A stretch of DNA of 64,000 nucleotides. Origin: Balanoglossus misakiensis (lineage: Eukaryota > Hemichordata). The notes under the pieces were generated by a model. The model was not told where the DNA came from and did no database searches. It saw nothing but the letters and a program-made list of their open reading frames with translations. Position 1 is the first letter of the stretch. Each line of letters opens with the position of its first letter. This document shows positions 12,042-26,727 of the stretch, piece after piece. A program made the position numbers and the translations under genes. The stretch lies in contig CM082594.2 in the NCBI GenBank assembly GCA_040954595.2, positions 2,356,001-2,420,000 on the forward strand, given 5' to 3'.

Positions 12042-15000
12042 TTAATCTTCTTTGGATTCCATGATGATTTCAAATGAGAAAGGAGCAAAAAGATGACCAT
12101 CACCGACGTAGAATTTATTCTGGAATTCCACCCTGAAAAAAAGATGAATGAACATTTGCATTATATTTATCTATTACAGACAGACATCAAATGACACCAG
12201 TCAAACTCAGTGACAGAAAAATTAGTGATACCATCAAGATGCACTTCAAGTTAAAGTTAAAAGTAACTATACAGAAGCTGGATTTAACATTAAATAAATT
12301 CCCTGAATGAATACAGCTATATGTGTGTATACAGCTGCAAATACGAGTGAATGCAACAGAAACGATGCATCTCTAAAGATACTAGTGTATCGCCAGTGCC
12401 GCTCTGGCCAGCAACATGCCAAACAACATAGCGCAATATTATGCAATACATAAAAACGTGTAGTACGATGTTGCAATATAAACAGATTCGTAGTGTGATT
12501 TTTGCGCACAGTAATCTAAATACTGCCAAACTCCCTCCCCCCCCCCCCCCCAACACAGAAATCACTTAACTTGCATTTGTTTTAATTATCAACAGTGCTT
12601 AAAGAGACAAAGTCTCTCTCTTGCTGCCCTTTTTCCATTAATTATGTTTGATACAAGACACCGTTTGTGTTAATGTACATTTGTACATGTGGATACATAG
12701 TGAATCAACGTTCAACCACACACACCTTCCATCCCGCTTGTAGAGAGTGAAAAACTCACTAAAATGAATAATCGGTGTTTACCATTTATTCGCTTTGGGC
12801 GAGATTTTACCCTCATATCATACAAACGGGATGAAAGTTGTGTGTGGTTGAACGTTGATTCACTACATAAACACATGTACATTAATATAAACTGTCTATT
12901 GTATCAAACATAATTAATGGAAAATGGGCAGCGAAAGAGAGACTCTGTCCCTTTAAATGAAGTGGAAACAAGAGTAGAACTTACCAGTGCAGACGTAGAG
13001 CGTGCAGAAAAGCAGAGAGGCCTTCCATAATCAATAAGATAGCAACAGTGAGGACTGCCCAGAATGCAAACACTCCAAATAGAACAACACTTCCAAAATA
13101 GCCTTCTATAGACAAACCAATGCGCATTACCATTTCCCACAACACCAGGGATAATTCTAAGAGAAAAAAAAAATTATACAATGTGTAAGTTGAAAGCCAA
13201 CATGTATGAATAAAAGAGGAGGGTTCAATACCTTTGCTGCTTTTATCTCATGAACTGGCCCAGATCACCAACTGTGTGATGTAGACCTCTACAGATCAAA
13301 AGTCCGTATCACCCCTGTTCTATGTCATCAACCAAAGTTATTTCCACCAAGCAGAATTTCAAGTATATGTACTGGCATTTACAGTACAGTTTGAAATGAA
13401 ACAAATTTGACAAAATGAATAGACAGGTTGAATTTGGAAAGAAGACAGTCGACACAACAATCACGGAAATGTGTATGTACAAATGTAGGGGAATTCAGTC
13501 CGAAGTTCAGCAAGCATATTCGAGGAATAACTTTGAGCCAGCTCAGTGTGGCGACTCAAAGTCGAACCCTCTGTTTTACCGTTCATCCAAATTTATAAGA
13601 CATGGAGACTGGGTTGTTGGAGGGTGTAGGTCTGTGACCAACAAGTTCCATAAAGTGAAAATTGTATTATATTATATCATGCTACCGTCCGCGATTCTGA
13701 TTGGACGAGAGCTGAATCCAGCGATGGTAAAATACTGTTTTACCATGGCTAGCAGTGGTAAAACGGGCCCCTGAACTAGCATTCGGCAGCAAAAATGTGC
13801 GGTTAAACCACAGTCGCGCGAGTTTAAACAAAATAAGTAAAACAAAAATACTGTTGAATTAACGGAACTGCTCTGTGGATATATTTGTCGCTTTGCCAAG
13901 CGCGATGCCCGTCTTGTCACTTTTTGTCGTCTGCTTCATGTTTAATGCTCGATCCCGGCCGCGCGTGTTTACATTCGTCGTCGCCATTTTGGTTCACGAT
14001 CGTAATTTCTCTTTCTGACGCCGTTTCGGTAAGAAAATGACACTGATATGCCACAAAAACAGTTGTTGATATAATATAATAGCAATAACCCCCGCCTCAG
14101 TCGGGTATACACTCGATTTGGGTACAATTCGCTCCATATAGCACTCGCCTGACGGCTCGTGCTATATGTCTCGAATTGTACCCAAATCTCGTGTATACCC
14201 GCCTGCGGCGGGGGTTATTGCTTAATTCTTCGACATCAAATGACGTCAGACGCGCTCAGACGGCAGTTATGTTCGCATTCAAATTTCCAGGTGACGGGCA
14301 ACTTCAACAATGTGGTCCAGACAAAGACAGTGCAAACGAAGCAATGGGGCTGATAAGGCACCATACCTGATACATGTTACGTGTCTGGCGGTTCTAAAGT
14401 AAAAACATACTCGGAAAAAAACTTTTTCTGGATGCCAAAATATTGCTTGCCCGTCATCTGGAAATGACAGCGCCATGGGACACACGTTTTGCAGGAAACC
14501 ATGGCTCTCACTGAACAAAAGTCAAACTGAGATGGTTAAACATTTCCTCCTTGAGAGTCAAAAAGTAGACCACAAAAACACAAGATGTTTGTTGTCAGCT
14601 TACCTGCATGAGCCAGACTGAGAGCCCAGAGACGAAGATATGAAGCAGTGTTGGAGATACATCCCAGGCAAAACTCAATGGTGTGGATACATTGCAGAAT
14701 GAACACATCAGTAAAATCAAACTGTAAACAAAATCATTATACATAATTTTCAATAATGTGTTTGATTAAGGATGTACAAATTGGTAAAAGTACTGTCATT
14801 TCTATTAATTTGTTTGTTGTTTTTTTTTTTTTTTTGCTTCTTGAAGTTCTTCTTTTAAAATTGTAAAAATGTGTACTAAAACCATTCTTGTTTTGACATA
14901 CACAGCTGTGAATTTAACTAAAAAATCCAGGCTGAGTCAACATTTTTTCACCAATCTTTTTGTATGGGGTTAACACAAAGATCTCGAAATTGAGCAAGAT

Positions 15001-18000
15001 ATCCATATGATTTTATTTGACCCCTGAATTTAATTTCATTTGGCTAAGCTTACAACTAGATAAGCATAACATGTGCAAAGAGTAGGTCAAAGGTCATCTC
15101 AAAAATTGCCAAATATTTTGAGCAAATGCTGGTTAATGTGGTAAGAAATGTGCAGAAAAAATGTACTTGCTTTCAGTATACCTAGTATTAGGTACATGTA
15201 TATGCATGTATAATTAGGTTCTAAAAATGGGTCAAAGGTCATTCAAAAATAGCAAATAAAAAGTTTGGAAACAACCGAATTTTGTGACATTTGCCTCGTT
15301 GGTTTTTAGAGTGCACAAACACACACATACAGTTGAATTATCAGTCTATACAATAAAATGCAGATGTTAGTTTTAGTCAAGGGCAAGATACATAATGTTA
15401 AAAGTTAATAAACTTGTATTTTAAAGGATTTGAACTTGGTCCTGCCATACACATTCATACAGCTAGCAATTCAGTCAAATCCTCACCTGGAAGGCGGTTA
15501 AATAACTGAATTAATTCTCAAGCTCACTCAACCCACAGACACAGACACACAAAACTAACAAGCAATACTGTAGAACAGGTTATTTTCGCAAAATATGCGA
15601 GAGCCAAAACACGTGAAAATAAAAAGTCGCGTAAAAATGTTTTTTGGCGATAACGATGCAGTGAAATACAAGAACGTGAAAATTAATCTTCACGTAACAG
15701 TTGCTTCTTTTGATATCGCGAAAATTTACTTTCGCGAAAATAACCCGTTTTACAGTATATACATGCAAATACATTCAGAACAATCATTCCATCACTCAAC
15801 TGAACTACAGAATATTGTTAGATCACCAACCACCACATTGAAAAGTCAAACATCAATATACAAGGTTCACACATTGAAGTTACTTAGAAATCTCAAAGTA
15901 AACTTTGGCCAGGATGTAATGAAATTTCAAGAGTAAGTATTCCTATGATTTGTACAGAATCAAATGAACAAATGCACAAATGATGATGGAAACCTTTTTG
16001 GGTGCTCATACTTTTACAGTCCTCATTTTCACTTCTGTGCTTTGTTACTTTTGAGCTGCATTTCAACAATGTAAATGCAGTTTACAAGCAGTATACATAA
16101 TTTGCAAGTTTTCCCCCCATAAATTAGCCACAACAATATGAGAAAATGAACTTTGACTGCAGCAACCACTGTCACTGAATGATGTGAGCCAGCAGAACCT
16201 TATTGCCATCAAATTTCTAGAGTCGAAATAAAATTTATCCCCCCCCCCCCCAAAAAAAGTGGTCAAATTATTACAGCATTCAAATTAAAGGAATAATTAC
16301 GGTTCTTTTAAAGCAATGAATGTCACACACAAAAGAGTACGTGTTGGAAAAATCAGACCTCCAGAAGTGTAAAGAAAAAATATTGAATTTGCCACAGACT
16401 TTCCGCAACAATATTTCAGAAATGTGTGAACCTTGCACAGACATGAAGATTATGAAACACTGTCCCACTGAGTATGGAAATACTGTATTTTCATTACATG
16501 GCTATAATGTGGTTTTCGATGTAAATAGGCTGAATGATTTCGTTTGATTTGTGACTCCACTTTCCATCTCAATCATGTAATGTTTTACCTTCTTTTCCTC
16601 TGGTTCAGCAGAGGCAGAAACTACAGTCTGACCATTTTCTTCAGTCTCAACCTCATTCTCTAATTGGTGGTGTTGAGTCTGGTGTTAAAAAACAAGGACA
16701 ACCAAATTCACAATAACAGGAAATCAAATGAACACAACACAAGTGGGAGAGAGTACTGTAAAACACTTTATTTTCACGAGCAATAAATTTTAGCGAAATA
16801 CGCGAGAGCCAAAATAGCGTGAAAATAAAAAGTCGTGTGGATTTTTTTTTGAAGATAACGATGCAGTGAATGGAATAAGAGAACGCGAAAATTAAAACTC
16901 GGGAAACAGTGGCCTCTCTTGATATCGTGAAAATTTCAATTCGTGACAATAAAGTGTTTTACAGCAATACATGCACATACAGAACCTATGAACAGCAGAA
17001 GGGCATGACTGCATGGCCAGCTGTTAATTCCCATTACCTTGGGTTTGTCCTCTTCAGTTTGTGAATCAGAATCTACTGTTGCCAAGGAATCATTCTGAAG
17101 CACCTCTGCCATATCCTCACCATTTCTGCCACTCACTATCATACGTACATTTCCAAATTGAAGTCCCTTTTGTGGTCAGCAGTTTAGGGGGCACACAGAG
17201 TTTTGCAAAAATTATTTATGTGTGGAAAATTCACTTAACTTTCTCAAATATAGCGTCAAGGACACTGTAGTCCCATTTGGGAATTACACAGAAATAGGTA
17301 GACACCAGAATAAAAAAAACACAGGTGACATTAGCAAAACAAAATCCCATCTACAGTCCGACCCGCATCTGCACACCAAATATCAAGGTGATACGAGCAG
17401 CAGTTTCCAAGTTTTTGAAGTGGGCGGACGTAGGTACGTGCGTACATACAGACAGACAGACAGAAGCCACTGATTCCATAAGGTCCCATGGTATATACCA
17501 AACGGGACCTACAAATAGTGTCAAGGATAATGTAACACAAACTGAACTAATACCCACACACTTCTACTGAAAGAAACAGACTAGCAAGATGACCCTTAAT
17601 GGGGAAATCCGGTCTAGCTGATTTCTACATCATTTGGTAGCTTTGAGGTCACTCTTTCAGAATAAAACATATTCGCCGTGTATAAGTCGCACGATTTTTT
17701 ACAAAATCAAGGGAAATTTGGCAGAATTTCCAATATGGCATTTACTGTAATTTAAATCACGGGAAAAAAAGCGCCAGGACCAACTTCCGCCCAACCTGGT
17801 GTGGGTGATACCATTTTCCGATTGGTGCCACTGCGTCACAGGCTAAGCGTATTTTCATATTTTTTTATGGGTTATAGCTCATGAAAACTTTCAACATATG
17901 ACAAATTTCGACTATGCTCCTGATTGTTTATCAACTGACGCAAAGTACAAACAATAGCTATGCAAATACGCCGAGTCTGTCATGACCCCAGTTGACAGAG

Positions 18001-21000
18001 ATGAATTTGCTTGTATGCCCCAGAAGTCTATGCTTGCATATAAAGACAACAAATGGTTGTATTGGGTGGAATTTTTCGGGGCACTTTAACAGAGATTATT
18101 TTACAAACCGGCATGGAAGTGATTTGAGAATGATGTTCACCTATATAAAAGTGTTTTCGAACATAACATGTTGGGCTGTGATGGTTCATCAAATTCCAAC
18201 TGAAAATGCTGACAGTTAGGCTGCATTCACATATTTGACAGGACATGTTGCTAGTCTGTTACCTTCACTTGTCTGAGAATGCTGCATAATCAAGACTTAT
18301 TTAATAAGGACCTTACCAGCTTGAGTCGTTTGTTATTTTGCACGTAGAGATAGATTGGTTTGATGAACAGCATCCATGGTACACACAGTAAAACCACAAG
18401 CACAAGGAACACTTGCAACTGATTCTATTGGAGAGAAAAAATCATCAAGATGTTAAAGGCCGTTTTCTCGATCCCAGGGAAGAACAATGAAGGCAAACAA
18501 GAAAGCCTTTGTGTTAGCCCGCAACTGTTCTATTGGAAACAAAAGATTTGACCCACTGTTGAGCAAGGGCCTTTAAAGGTTTCTGTGAAGGACCAATAAT
18601 ACTGTGAACACACAGGAGGGTAGTGTCCCTAGGGCTACAGAGTAGAAACGGAATGAAGTACAGTAAAGATTGCCTAAACCAAACTCTAACAACCTGTGTA
18701 TACTGAACATCCTTTCCTGTCCCTTTGACATAGAACCACATGTTAATGTGTCTGTGCCATGCCCATACCCACAACACGTAAAATCACCCTCTTGGTGGTG
18801 AAGTCAAGTTGTTGCTGTCTAGAATCTCATATCACCCAATAAGGTTTAATAATGTTCAAGCAAAAGTGCCAGGTGGGCGTGTACCCCCAAAGCCTGTCCA
18901 GTCATCTTTTTTTCGTCTTTCCAAGGTTTCTCTGGCAGCTTCGTCTTATTGAATGATATCTCACCTGTCCAGGAAAAAGGAGTTGGTCGTGAGGAACCGG
19001 TGTCAACAGAAACATATTGATGATGACAATCAGAAGACTAGGAGCATTGGCCGATGTAGCTGCATCAAACGTGAACCATTTAATGAAGATCATGATGACC
19101 AAGTATCCAAATATGCAAAACAGGAACAGAACTTGAGGGATGAACTCACAGAAGATGTTTAATGGTTTCTTGAAGTACCTGTTATGGTGAAAGCAAAATG
19201 TCCGTGTCATTACTTGCCTTAGAGTCACTCCGGGATTTCCAATAGAAAACCCGGCCATTTGGTTTGTATTTCTGTAGATTATTTGTACACAACCCGATGG
19301 AGAAGTACCTAGTCATGAACTAATCTTGGAAAAGTCTGAACAGTTTTAATGGTACTTGATTCGCAGACATCACATGGTGCAACCTTATAGAATGCTGGCA
19401 GTGTATTTAAAGGGACAAAGTCTCTCTCTCGCTGCCCTTTTTTCCATTAATTATGTTTGATACAAGACACCGTTTATATTATTCTACATGTGGATATATA
19501 GTGAATCAACGTTCGATCACACATGACTTCTATCCCACTTGTAGGATATGTGTGTAAACATTTCGCCAAAATGAATAAACGGTAGAGACTGATTATTCAT
19601 TTTGGCGAGTCAGTCAGTCATTATCTACAAGTGGGATGGCAGTTGTGTGTGGTTGGATGTTTAATCACTATATACAATGTATCCACATATAGAATAACAT
19701 AAACGGTGACTTGTATCAAACATAATTAATGGAAAAAGAGGCAGAGAGAGAGAGAGACTTTGTCCCTTTAATTGACATCTCTTTCATAAAAGCTCAGCAT
19801 AGTGCCTCCACACTCAGATTTAACACACCCAGAGTAACATGAAATTCCAATTAAATATATGGATCCCCTTATCACAGCAATGTTTACTTGGCAATGCAAT
19901 GCTGGCAACATGTGTACATGTACACAGTCACTATGATGATTTTTGGCAACAAGATAGCAAGATAAATTAGTATGTATATGTACAACTTAGCACAATAACC
20001 TTGTATCAACTTTGACAAGACGATGGCCAGGCATGACTGTGTAGTGGCCCTGGGACATGACAAATCATAACAAAATGGAGACCTGGTGGCCACATTGGAT
20101 CACAGTGCAAGACAAATTGACATATATACCAGGGTACACTGTCTAATACCAAGTGCAAGCACGGCCAAGTAATTGCTCAGAGCATGGAAGAATTATAACA
20201 AACGGACGTCCGATGGCCATTTTGGATAATAACCCATGAGAAATAGACATGTACATGTACAAAGTTTGAATGAAATCAGTCCAGGCAGTCTGAGTAATAG
20301 CTCAGTATAGACAGCAACCAACAGAAATCTTACACACAAAATAAAGATACGTCCACGTCTTGGACTCAACCAGTATATCATCAACAGCCACCAATTGTTA
20401 CAGACAATACTGTTATTTTGAGAAAAGTCTTACCTGTGATTCAGTAAACTCAGAAATATACCAAACATCATGTGCATGACACCAAATATGACGGATAACT
20501 TCATCTTGAATGAGTTGGTGAAGGTCAGTTCATTGAGAGATATTCTCCAAATCTGTAAGAAGCATGGTGATTTCATGAATTATAGTACATGTAATGTGAT
20601 GCATGATAACAGACTTCAATTTTATGTTAGGTATGGTGTTGTAGTTTCAACCAAAAAAACTCTTACAGGGGTTTCTGCTGCCCAAACACAATGTGATCTT
20701 AAAAGTAATGATTTTAAGAACGGTTTAATAGGTGATTTAAGCTTTCACCAGTGTGCATAGATACCACTTAAGGTAGTTGGAAAGGCTAGGGCGTCAGTTA
20801 AAATTTCATTTAAAAACACTGAATTTATATCTAGAAATGTATTAGAGAAAAATTAAACTCATGAAAAATTCGGGGCAATAAACGTGTAACAAGATATGGC
20901 TGGTTTTATTATACCTAATTTCATACATCTGGCAAGGAAGCTAGGGAGCCTTATTTGAGCGCCCTCTAGGGGAAGACTTCTCCTAGGCTATGCGCACAAG

Positions 21001-24000
21001 GACGGGTTCCCCTAGCCAAGGGCATTTAAATGTAACTTGCAAACACTGATTCTTGCAATTTTCAACGATAGATAACCTTGCTTGTTTATTAAAGGCTGCC
21101 AAATTATGGACATTTTTGCATTTCTAGGGAACCCGAAAAGCCAGCGGAAAAGCGTTTGACCCAGATAAATGCGATCCTTCGCCGTGAACTGCCGCTAAAC
21201 TTTGCGTATTTCGCTACTTTTCTGCCCTTCGCCATAATGTAATGGTTTTTATTTGTGATTGAATTGGTATGCCAGATAATTTTTTTATCATGAAACTTTC
21301 AGGAAAGGCTCGGGACATCCCAAAGAACAATTTTACGGGACAGTTTTTTCATAAGTTTTCCCGTTGTGTTTTGGCAGCACGTTAAAGTTGTATACAAAAT
21401 ATCAACAAAAACTGTGTTTTCCTGAGTGATAACTTTGAAAAAAATAAGTTTATGCTGAAAGTGTCCCGTACATTGCTGGAGGGGTTGCTTAATATTAAAA
21501 TGAATACAAATTATTCAATAATTTGTGAAAACATGTCAAGATTCAATCAATATTTTGTAAAATTATGAATATTTATATTTAGGCGTATCAAATTTCATAA
21601 TTTTAGCATATATTTTTACAGTCATATTTTTCCCTCACTTTTGAGTTTGTTAAGAATACATGCTGCAAATTTCAAGTCATTATCTTTATTCTAACTTGTG
21701 AAAATAAATTCACAAACATTGAGAGAATTTGCTTCAAAAATAGCCTTTCCAACTACCTTAATATAAAGGATATACACATATTATTATAGAACATTAAATC
21801 TGTCTTCTTAAAGGTACACAGTCACCACGAATCGGAGTGTTCTAAAGAACATATGGTGGCACTCCTTTTTTCACTTGTGCCACCCTCTGAAAATCTGTGA
21901 TTGGCTAGATCTCAGTTTGCCATGGTTAAACTGTAGCTAAATTTCCATGGGTGACCGTATGCCTTAAATGTACCGTTACAGAATCTTATCTTATATTCGG
22001 TGGATAATTTGGACATTCATAGAACCAGAAAGTGGATTGAAACTGTGGTGAACAATTGTGCAATGTGTGGGGCCTGATTTAACAGACTGCGGTGCTGAGA
22101 TTGTTTGTTGCAATTGATGTCAACTTGAATTGTATTATAAACACACCTCATCCACAGTCTGTGTTCTCATTCGTCAATCGATAGTCACGTGGTATGCCTT
22201 CTTTTTGTGCTGATCCATATAAAACGATGTCATCAGTCATCAGTTGTCGGAACTGTTGCCTGCCGGGCATCAGTTCCGAAAAATGATGCCCGCCCATTTC
22301 AAAAACAACATATTGCGCATGCGCGAAACGGAAAGTAAACAAAGATGTCGTCTGCAGCCGAGGGAAACGATAGTCAAGAAATTTCACCAGAGACTTTGTG
22401 TAACATGAGTTCTTATGCGTAGCTACGGATGAGATGTGTTACAAAACACATATTGACTGGCTTTTTGGGCAACAGCATATGTCTTTCACCCCTCGGGACT
22501 GTGAGTCACCCCCCCCCCCCCAAAAAAAAAAAAAAAAAAAAAAAAACAGACTCTTTCACGAGGCCGCAAGCCGATTGAAATGCCTTGGTCTGTTTAAAGC
22601 CTGAATGTTCAGACAGAGATATCCGACATGCCTTTGTTCAGAGGCAGTGCCAACTTATATGTGTACAAAAATGACCACACTGTTGCCCTAATTCAGTGAT
22701 TTGTGCAGATTTCTTTCATCATCGACCCAAACTTGTTTTCACACGTGTGTCAAAAATCAGACACATTGCTGATTGTTTCACCATGCTTGATTTCCTGAAA
22801 CAGCTGTTCAAATTTCTCACCATGGAGAAACAACAGTGTGGACAGTGCAACCGATGCATCAGCATTTTACATGACATTTTAACCCTTTCACCTCTAGTTC
22901 CTATAGAGGTCTAACCTTACCATAGAAAACAATGGGTATAGACTGAACCGTGGTGGTGAAAGGGTTTTGTATTTTTAGAAGTCCCCTTGCCTAAGTGCAT
23001 ATCGCGCAGATTACATACATACCGGATCAAATCCAAATGCGTATGGTGAGCCTGTATAAGCTGTCTGTGGATCAAGCTGAAGATGCTCATTGTTTCTGAT
23101 GGTGGAATTGCTGCAAAGAATCAGAGAATGTTTCATTAATTCTACATGTTTTGTAAAGGTGCTGGTAATGATGATGACAACATTTCTGGCGACATTTCTG
23201 GCATATGCAGGTTTTACCTTTATTCCCATTAATTACAAACACATACATGCAATTGCAAGTGTGCATTAAAGGGACAAATTATGCTTGATACAAGACACTG
23301 TCTATGTTATTCTACATGTGGATATATAGTGAATCATTGTTCGACCACACACACCTTCCATTCCACTTATAAACACGAGAGTGAAAAACTCGCCAAAATG
23401 AATAATCGATGTTTACCTTTTATTCAATTTGGTGAGATTTTTACTCTCATATCCTACAAACGGGACAAAAGATTATTGCCTAAACAATTCTGTTGTAACA
23501 AGTTGTACTACTTACTCATATCCAGCATTGCTAACAATGAATGAGGATCCAAAGATATTGACTGACTTGGAATAAATATCATTGTATATCAGACCAGAAT
23601 AGCATGCAAAGAAGCCCATCAAAAGGATCACATAGCGACCTCCATAAATGGTTCCAAACATCTGCAAAAAAAGAAGACAAAAATCAATGTGGCACCCTGA
23701 AACATCTGCACAGTTTTCCAGCATAAAATGCATGCAGACTCATTAAAGGGACAAAGTCTCTCTCTCGTTGCCCATTTTTCCCATTCATTATGTTTGATAC
23801 AAGATACTGTTTATGTTATTCTACATGTGGATATATAGTGAATTAAAGTACAACCACACACAACTTCCATCCTGTTTTGAGAATATGAGACGAAAAATCT
23901 TGCCAAAATGAATAAATGGTAGAGACCGATTATTCATTTTGGCGAGTTTTGTGTCTACAAGTTGATTGAAAGTTATGTGTGGTCCAACAATGATTCACTA

Positions 24001-26696
24001 TATATCCACATGTAGAATAACATAAACAGTATATTGTATCAAACATAATGGAAAGGGGCAGCAAGAGAGAGACTTTGTCCCTTTAAACTCTCTTTTCTCC
24101 TCTCCTCAGGTATCACCCATTTGAAAATAATGTCTTCTCTAATAGGAATAATTACATACAGTGTAATAGGAACACATCGTTTGACAAATTGTTTTGACAG
24201 TGATGGGTTACATGCATTCTAATTGTGCAGTTGCAACGACAGGACTGGGGTAGGAACATTTGAATGGCAACAGAAAACAAAGTGAGCGTCATTCAATAAA
24301 AACGCCCAATACAAGCCTGATTTCTGGTCCCAAAACTACTTTCGTGAAAAAAAATCACTGGTCTCTTTACCTATTTCAGCCGATTTTCCAAGGCTTGTAG
24401 CTGTCGCAGCTGTCAGTGGGGGTAATCAGCCCTCCCGGTACAGCTGCATATCACAGCTAGGAAATATTCATTTCATATCAGCTTTTCATGTATGTACATC
24501 TTTGTGGAGTTGACCTACCTCACTTTCCTTTGCAGCTGCTGCTAGTTTCTTCTCACAGATGACCAGCCACAACCCAAAGAGAGCCATAATAACACCATGA
24601 CCCGTATCGCCAAACATGACCGCAAACAAGAATGGGAAAGTAATGATGGTGTATGGTGCTGAAATTTCAAAGAAAACAATGTCACTATTTCCACATCATT
24701 CAGGAAGTCTTCCATTAATGTACAGTACACATTGGTCACTTGGCACAATAACTTGTAAGAAATTGGACTGTACAAATTACACTAATCAAAGTAAGATATC
24801 ATGGCCCTTCAGTGAATTGAAAAAAATGATGAGAAAAATACAATGTCCAGTGTGCTATCTCCTTCATTAAGTTAAGTAACATTGCCTGAAATAGAATTTG
24901 CATGGGTTGATTAAAATGGCTTTGGAGTGGAGTGAATATTGCTCGACGACACAACACCACAGCGAATGCCGGGGTTCAAACCCACGAATCTCCCATCAAG
25001 AGTCTACTGCTCTAACCACTGAACTATGATGCCTCCTCAATGCAAGTGCATTGTTCATTGGATGTTCAAATCTTTGAATTATTTCGTTTGTGAGGAACAG
25101 TCCTGAATATAGAAGTTTCTTTTGCTTCCACAAATGGAACATTCTGACGAGTGACTTTTCTTACCTGGGTTGATTTCTCTGTAATTTCCAACGCCATATG
25201 CATCTACAATGGCTTGGAATGCGGCAGTGAATTTATTGGTACGGTTGTAGGTGGGTGGATCTTCCTTTGTTTGCATACGATTCAAAATAGATGGTACACT
25301 GGAACCACTTCTGTCCTATGTGGATAAAGAAATACAATCCATTAACCCTAACGCTGCCAAGTCAGTTGAAACTGGTTTGATTTCCATGGTGCCTAGAATC
25401 CTGGCTCCCAGGCCTGTTAGACTGCCAAGTGCATGTTATTCAGTAGGGCCTATACAAGACCCTCAGACCAAAACAGTACAAACCAGTGCAATTTGGTACA
25501 TTTACAGGGGGCTCAGACTGCCACATGTGTCTAAGTACGTATGAGAGCCATGTCAAGACAGTCAAAATACATTTTAGGAGAAAAAGTGGCAAATGCGTAT
25601 TTGAAGGGACTTGACACTCTAAACAGGTATGACACCCAGTAACAATAGGTTTAAAAAATTGTGAAATGGTCACTTACTGTTCCTCTTCTCAAAGCTTGTT
25701 GAATACTCTCCAAGTCAGTTACAGGACACCAACATTCCGCAATCAGACATTTCTGAGTAACATCCAGGTTGAACAAGTTCAAAGTGTGGTAGATAGCTTT
25801 GATCTTGCACACTTTCACAAACCAGACTTTGATGTTCTTTGCAGCTGATGCCAACACACGGTGACGGTGGTCCTGGGTTTGACCCAAAACCTAGAATAAT
25901 AATACACATTTCAAGAAATAGCGTCAATGACATTGTGCTCTCATTTGATCAAAATTGATACATTCAATTCTGGCTGCCTTAAATAGGTTTGAAATTTCAC
26001 TTTGCGCTAGGGGGTCAAATCACATTGCATTCTGGACGAAAAGTCGACAACCCACTGTAGTAAAGAGATAGGAGAAATGATATGTTTACTGTACTTCATG
26101 ACTTTCTTTTGTCTGTCTTTGTAGTTACCATAATTTTTAAACTCATTAAGCTTTTTTCACATTTTGTTATTTTTTTCTGTTAAAAAGTTTCAGAATGACC
26201 CATCATCACTTTAACTTATGAACTCCCATTTCTTAAACATGGCAAAAATCGGCCATCTTGAAATTGTGTCGACCATATGAGATTTTCATCACGCACTTAG
26301 GTAGTTTAAAACCTATTTAAGGTAGGGAGAATTCTGCTGTACACTTTTTATCATTTGCTTCTAGGCACGTTCTGATGAATTGCCAACATAAACCTACAGG
26401 GGCTGCTGATACTGAAGGAGAAAATGGCCAAAAATCTAAACCAAAATTGAAACAGATTGACTTACGGTCTGCAGGTCTTCAATTCTTGTCATCACACCCA
26501 TTGCCATTTCACGTCTTTCTGCTTGTGTTTCTGGACATGGATAAAGGGTGGCACGGAATCTGCAAGCCAGGTTCAACACAGCAAGGTTGATATCAGAAAA
26601 AATTCACTTGTACAAATATAACCAGAGGTAATGACAACACACTCACAAATTTGCACCAAACTTACACACACACTCGCACGCATGCCCACACGCACA

Positions 26697-26727
<31 letters not shown>

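Noticed and set aside
15595-15936. 113-codon plus-strand frame
   Set aside because: Its first half is a family B element and the rest is ordinary intron sequence.
24950-25040. tRNA gene
   Set aside because: Promoter boxes are tRNA-like, but the acceptor and anticodon stems do not pair and a SINE body follows.
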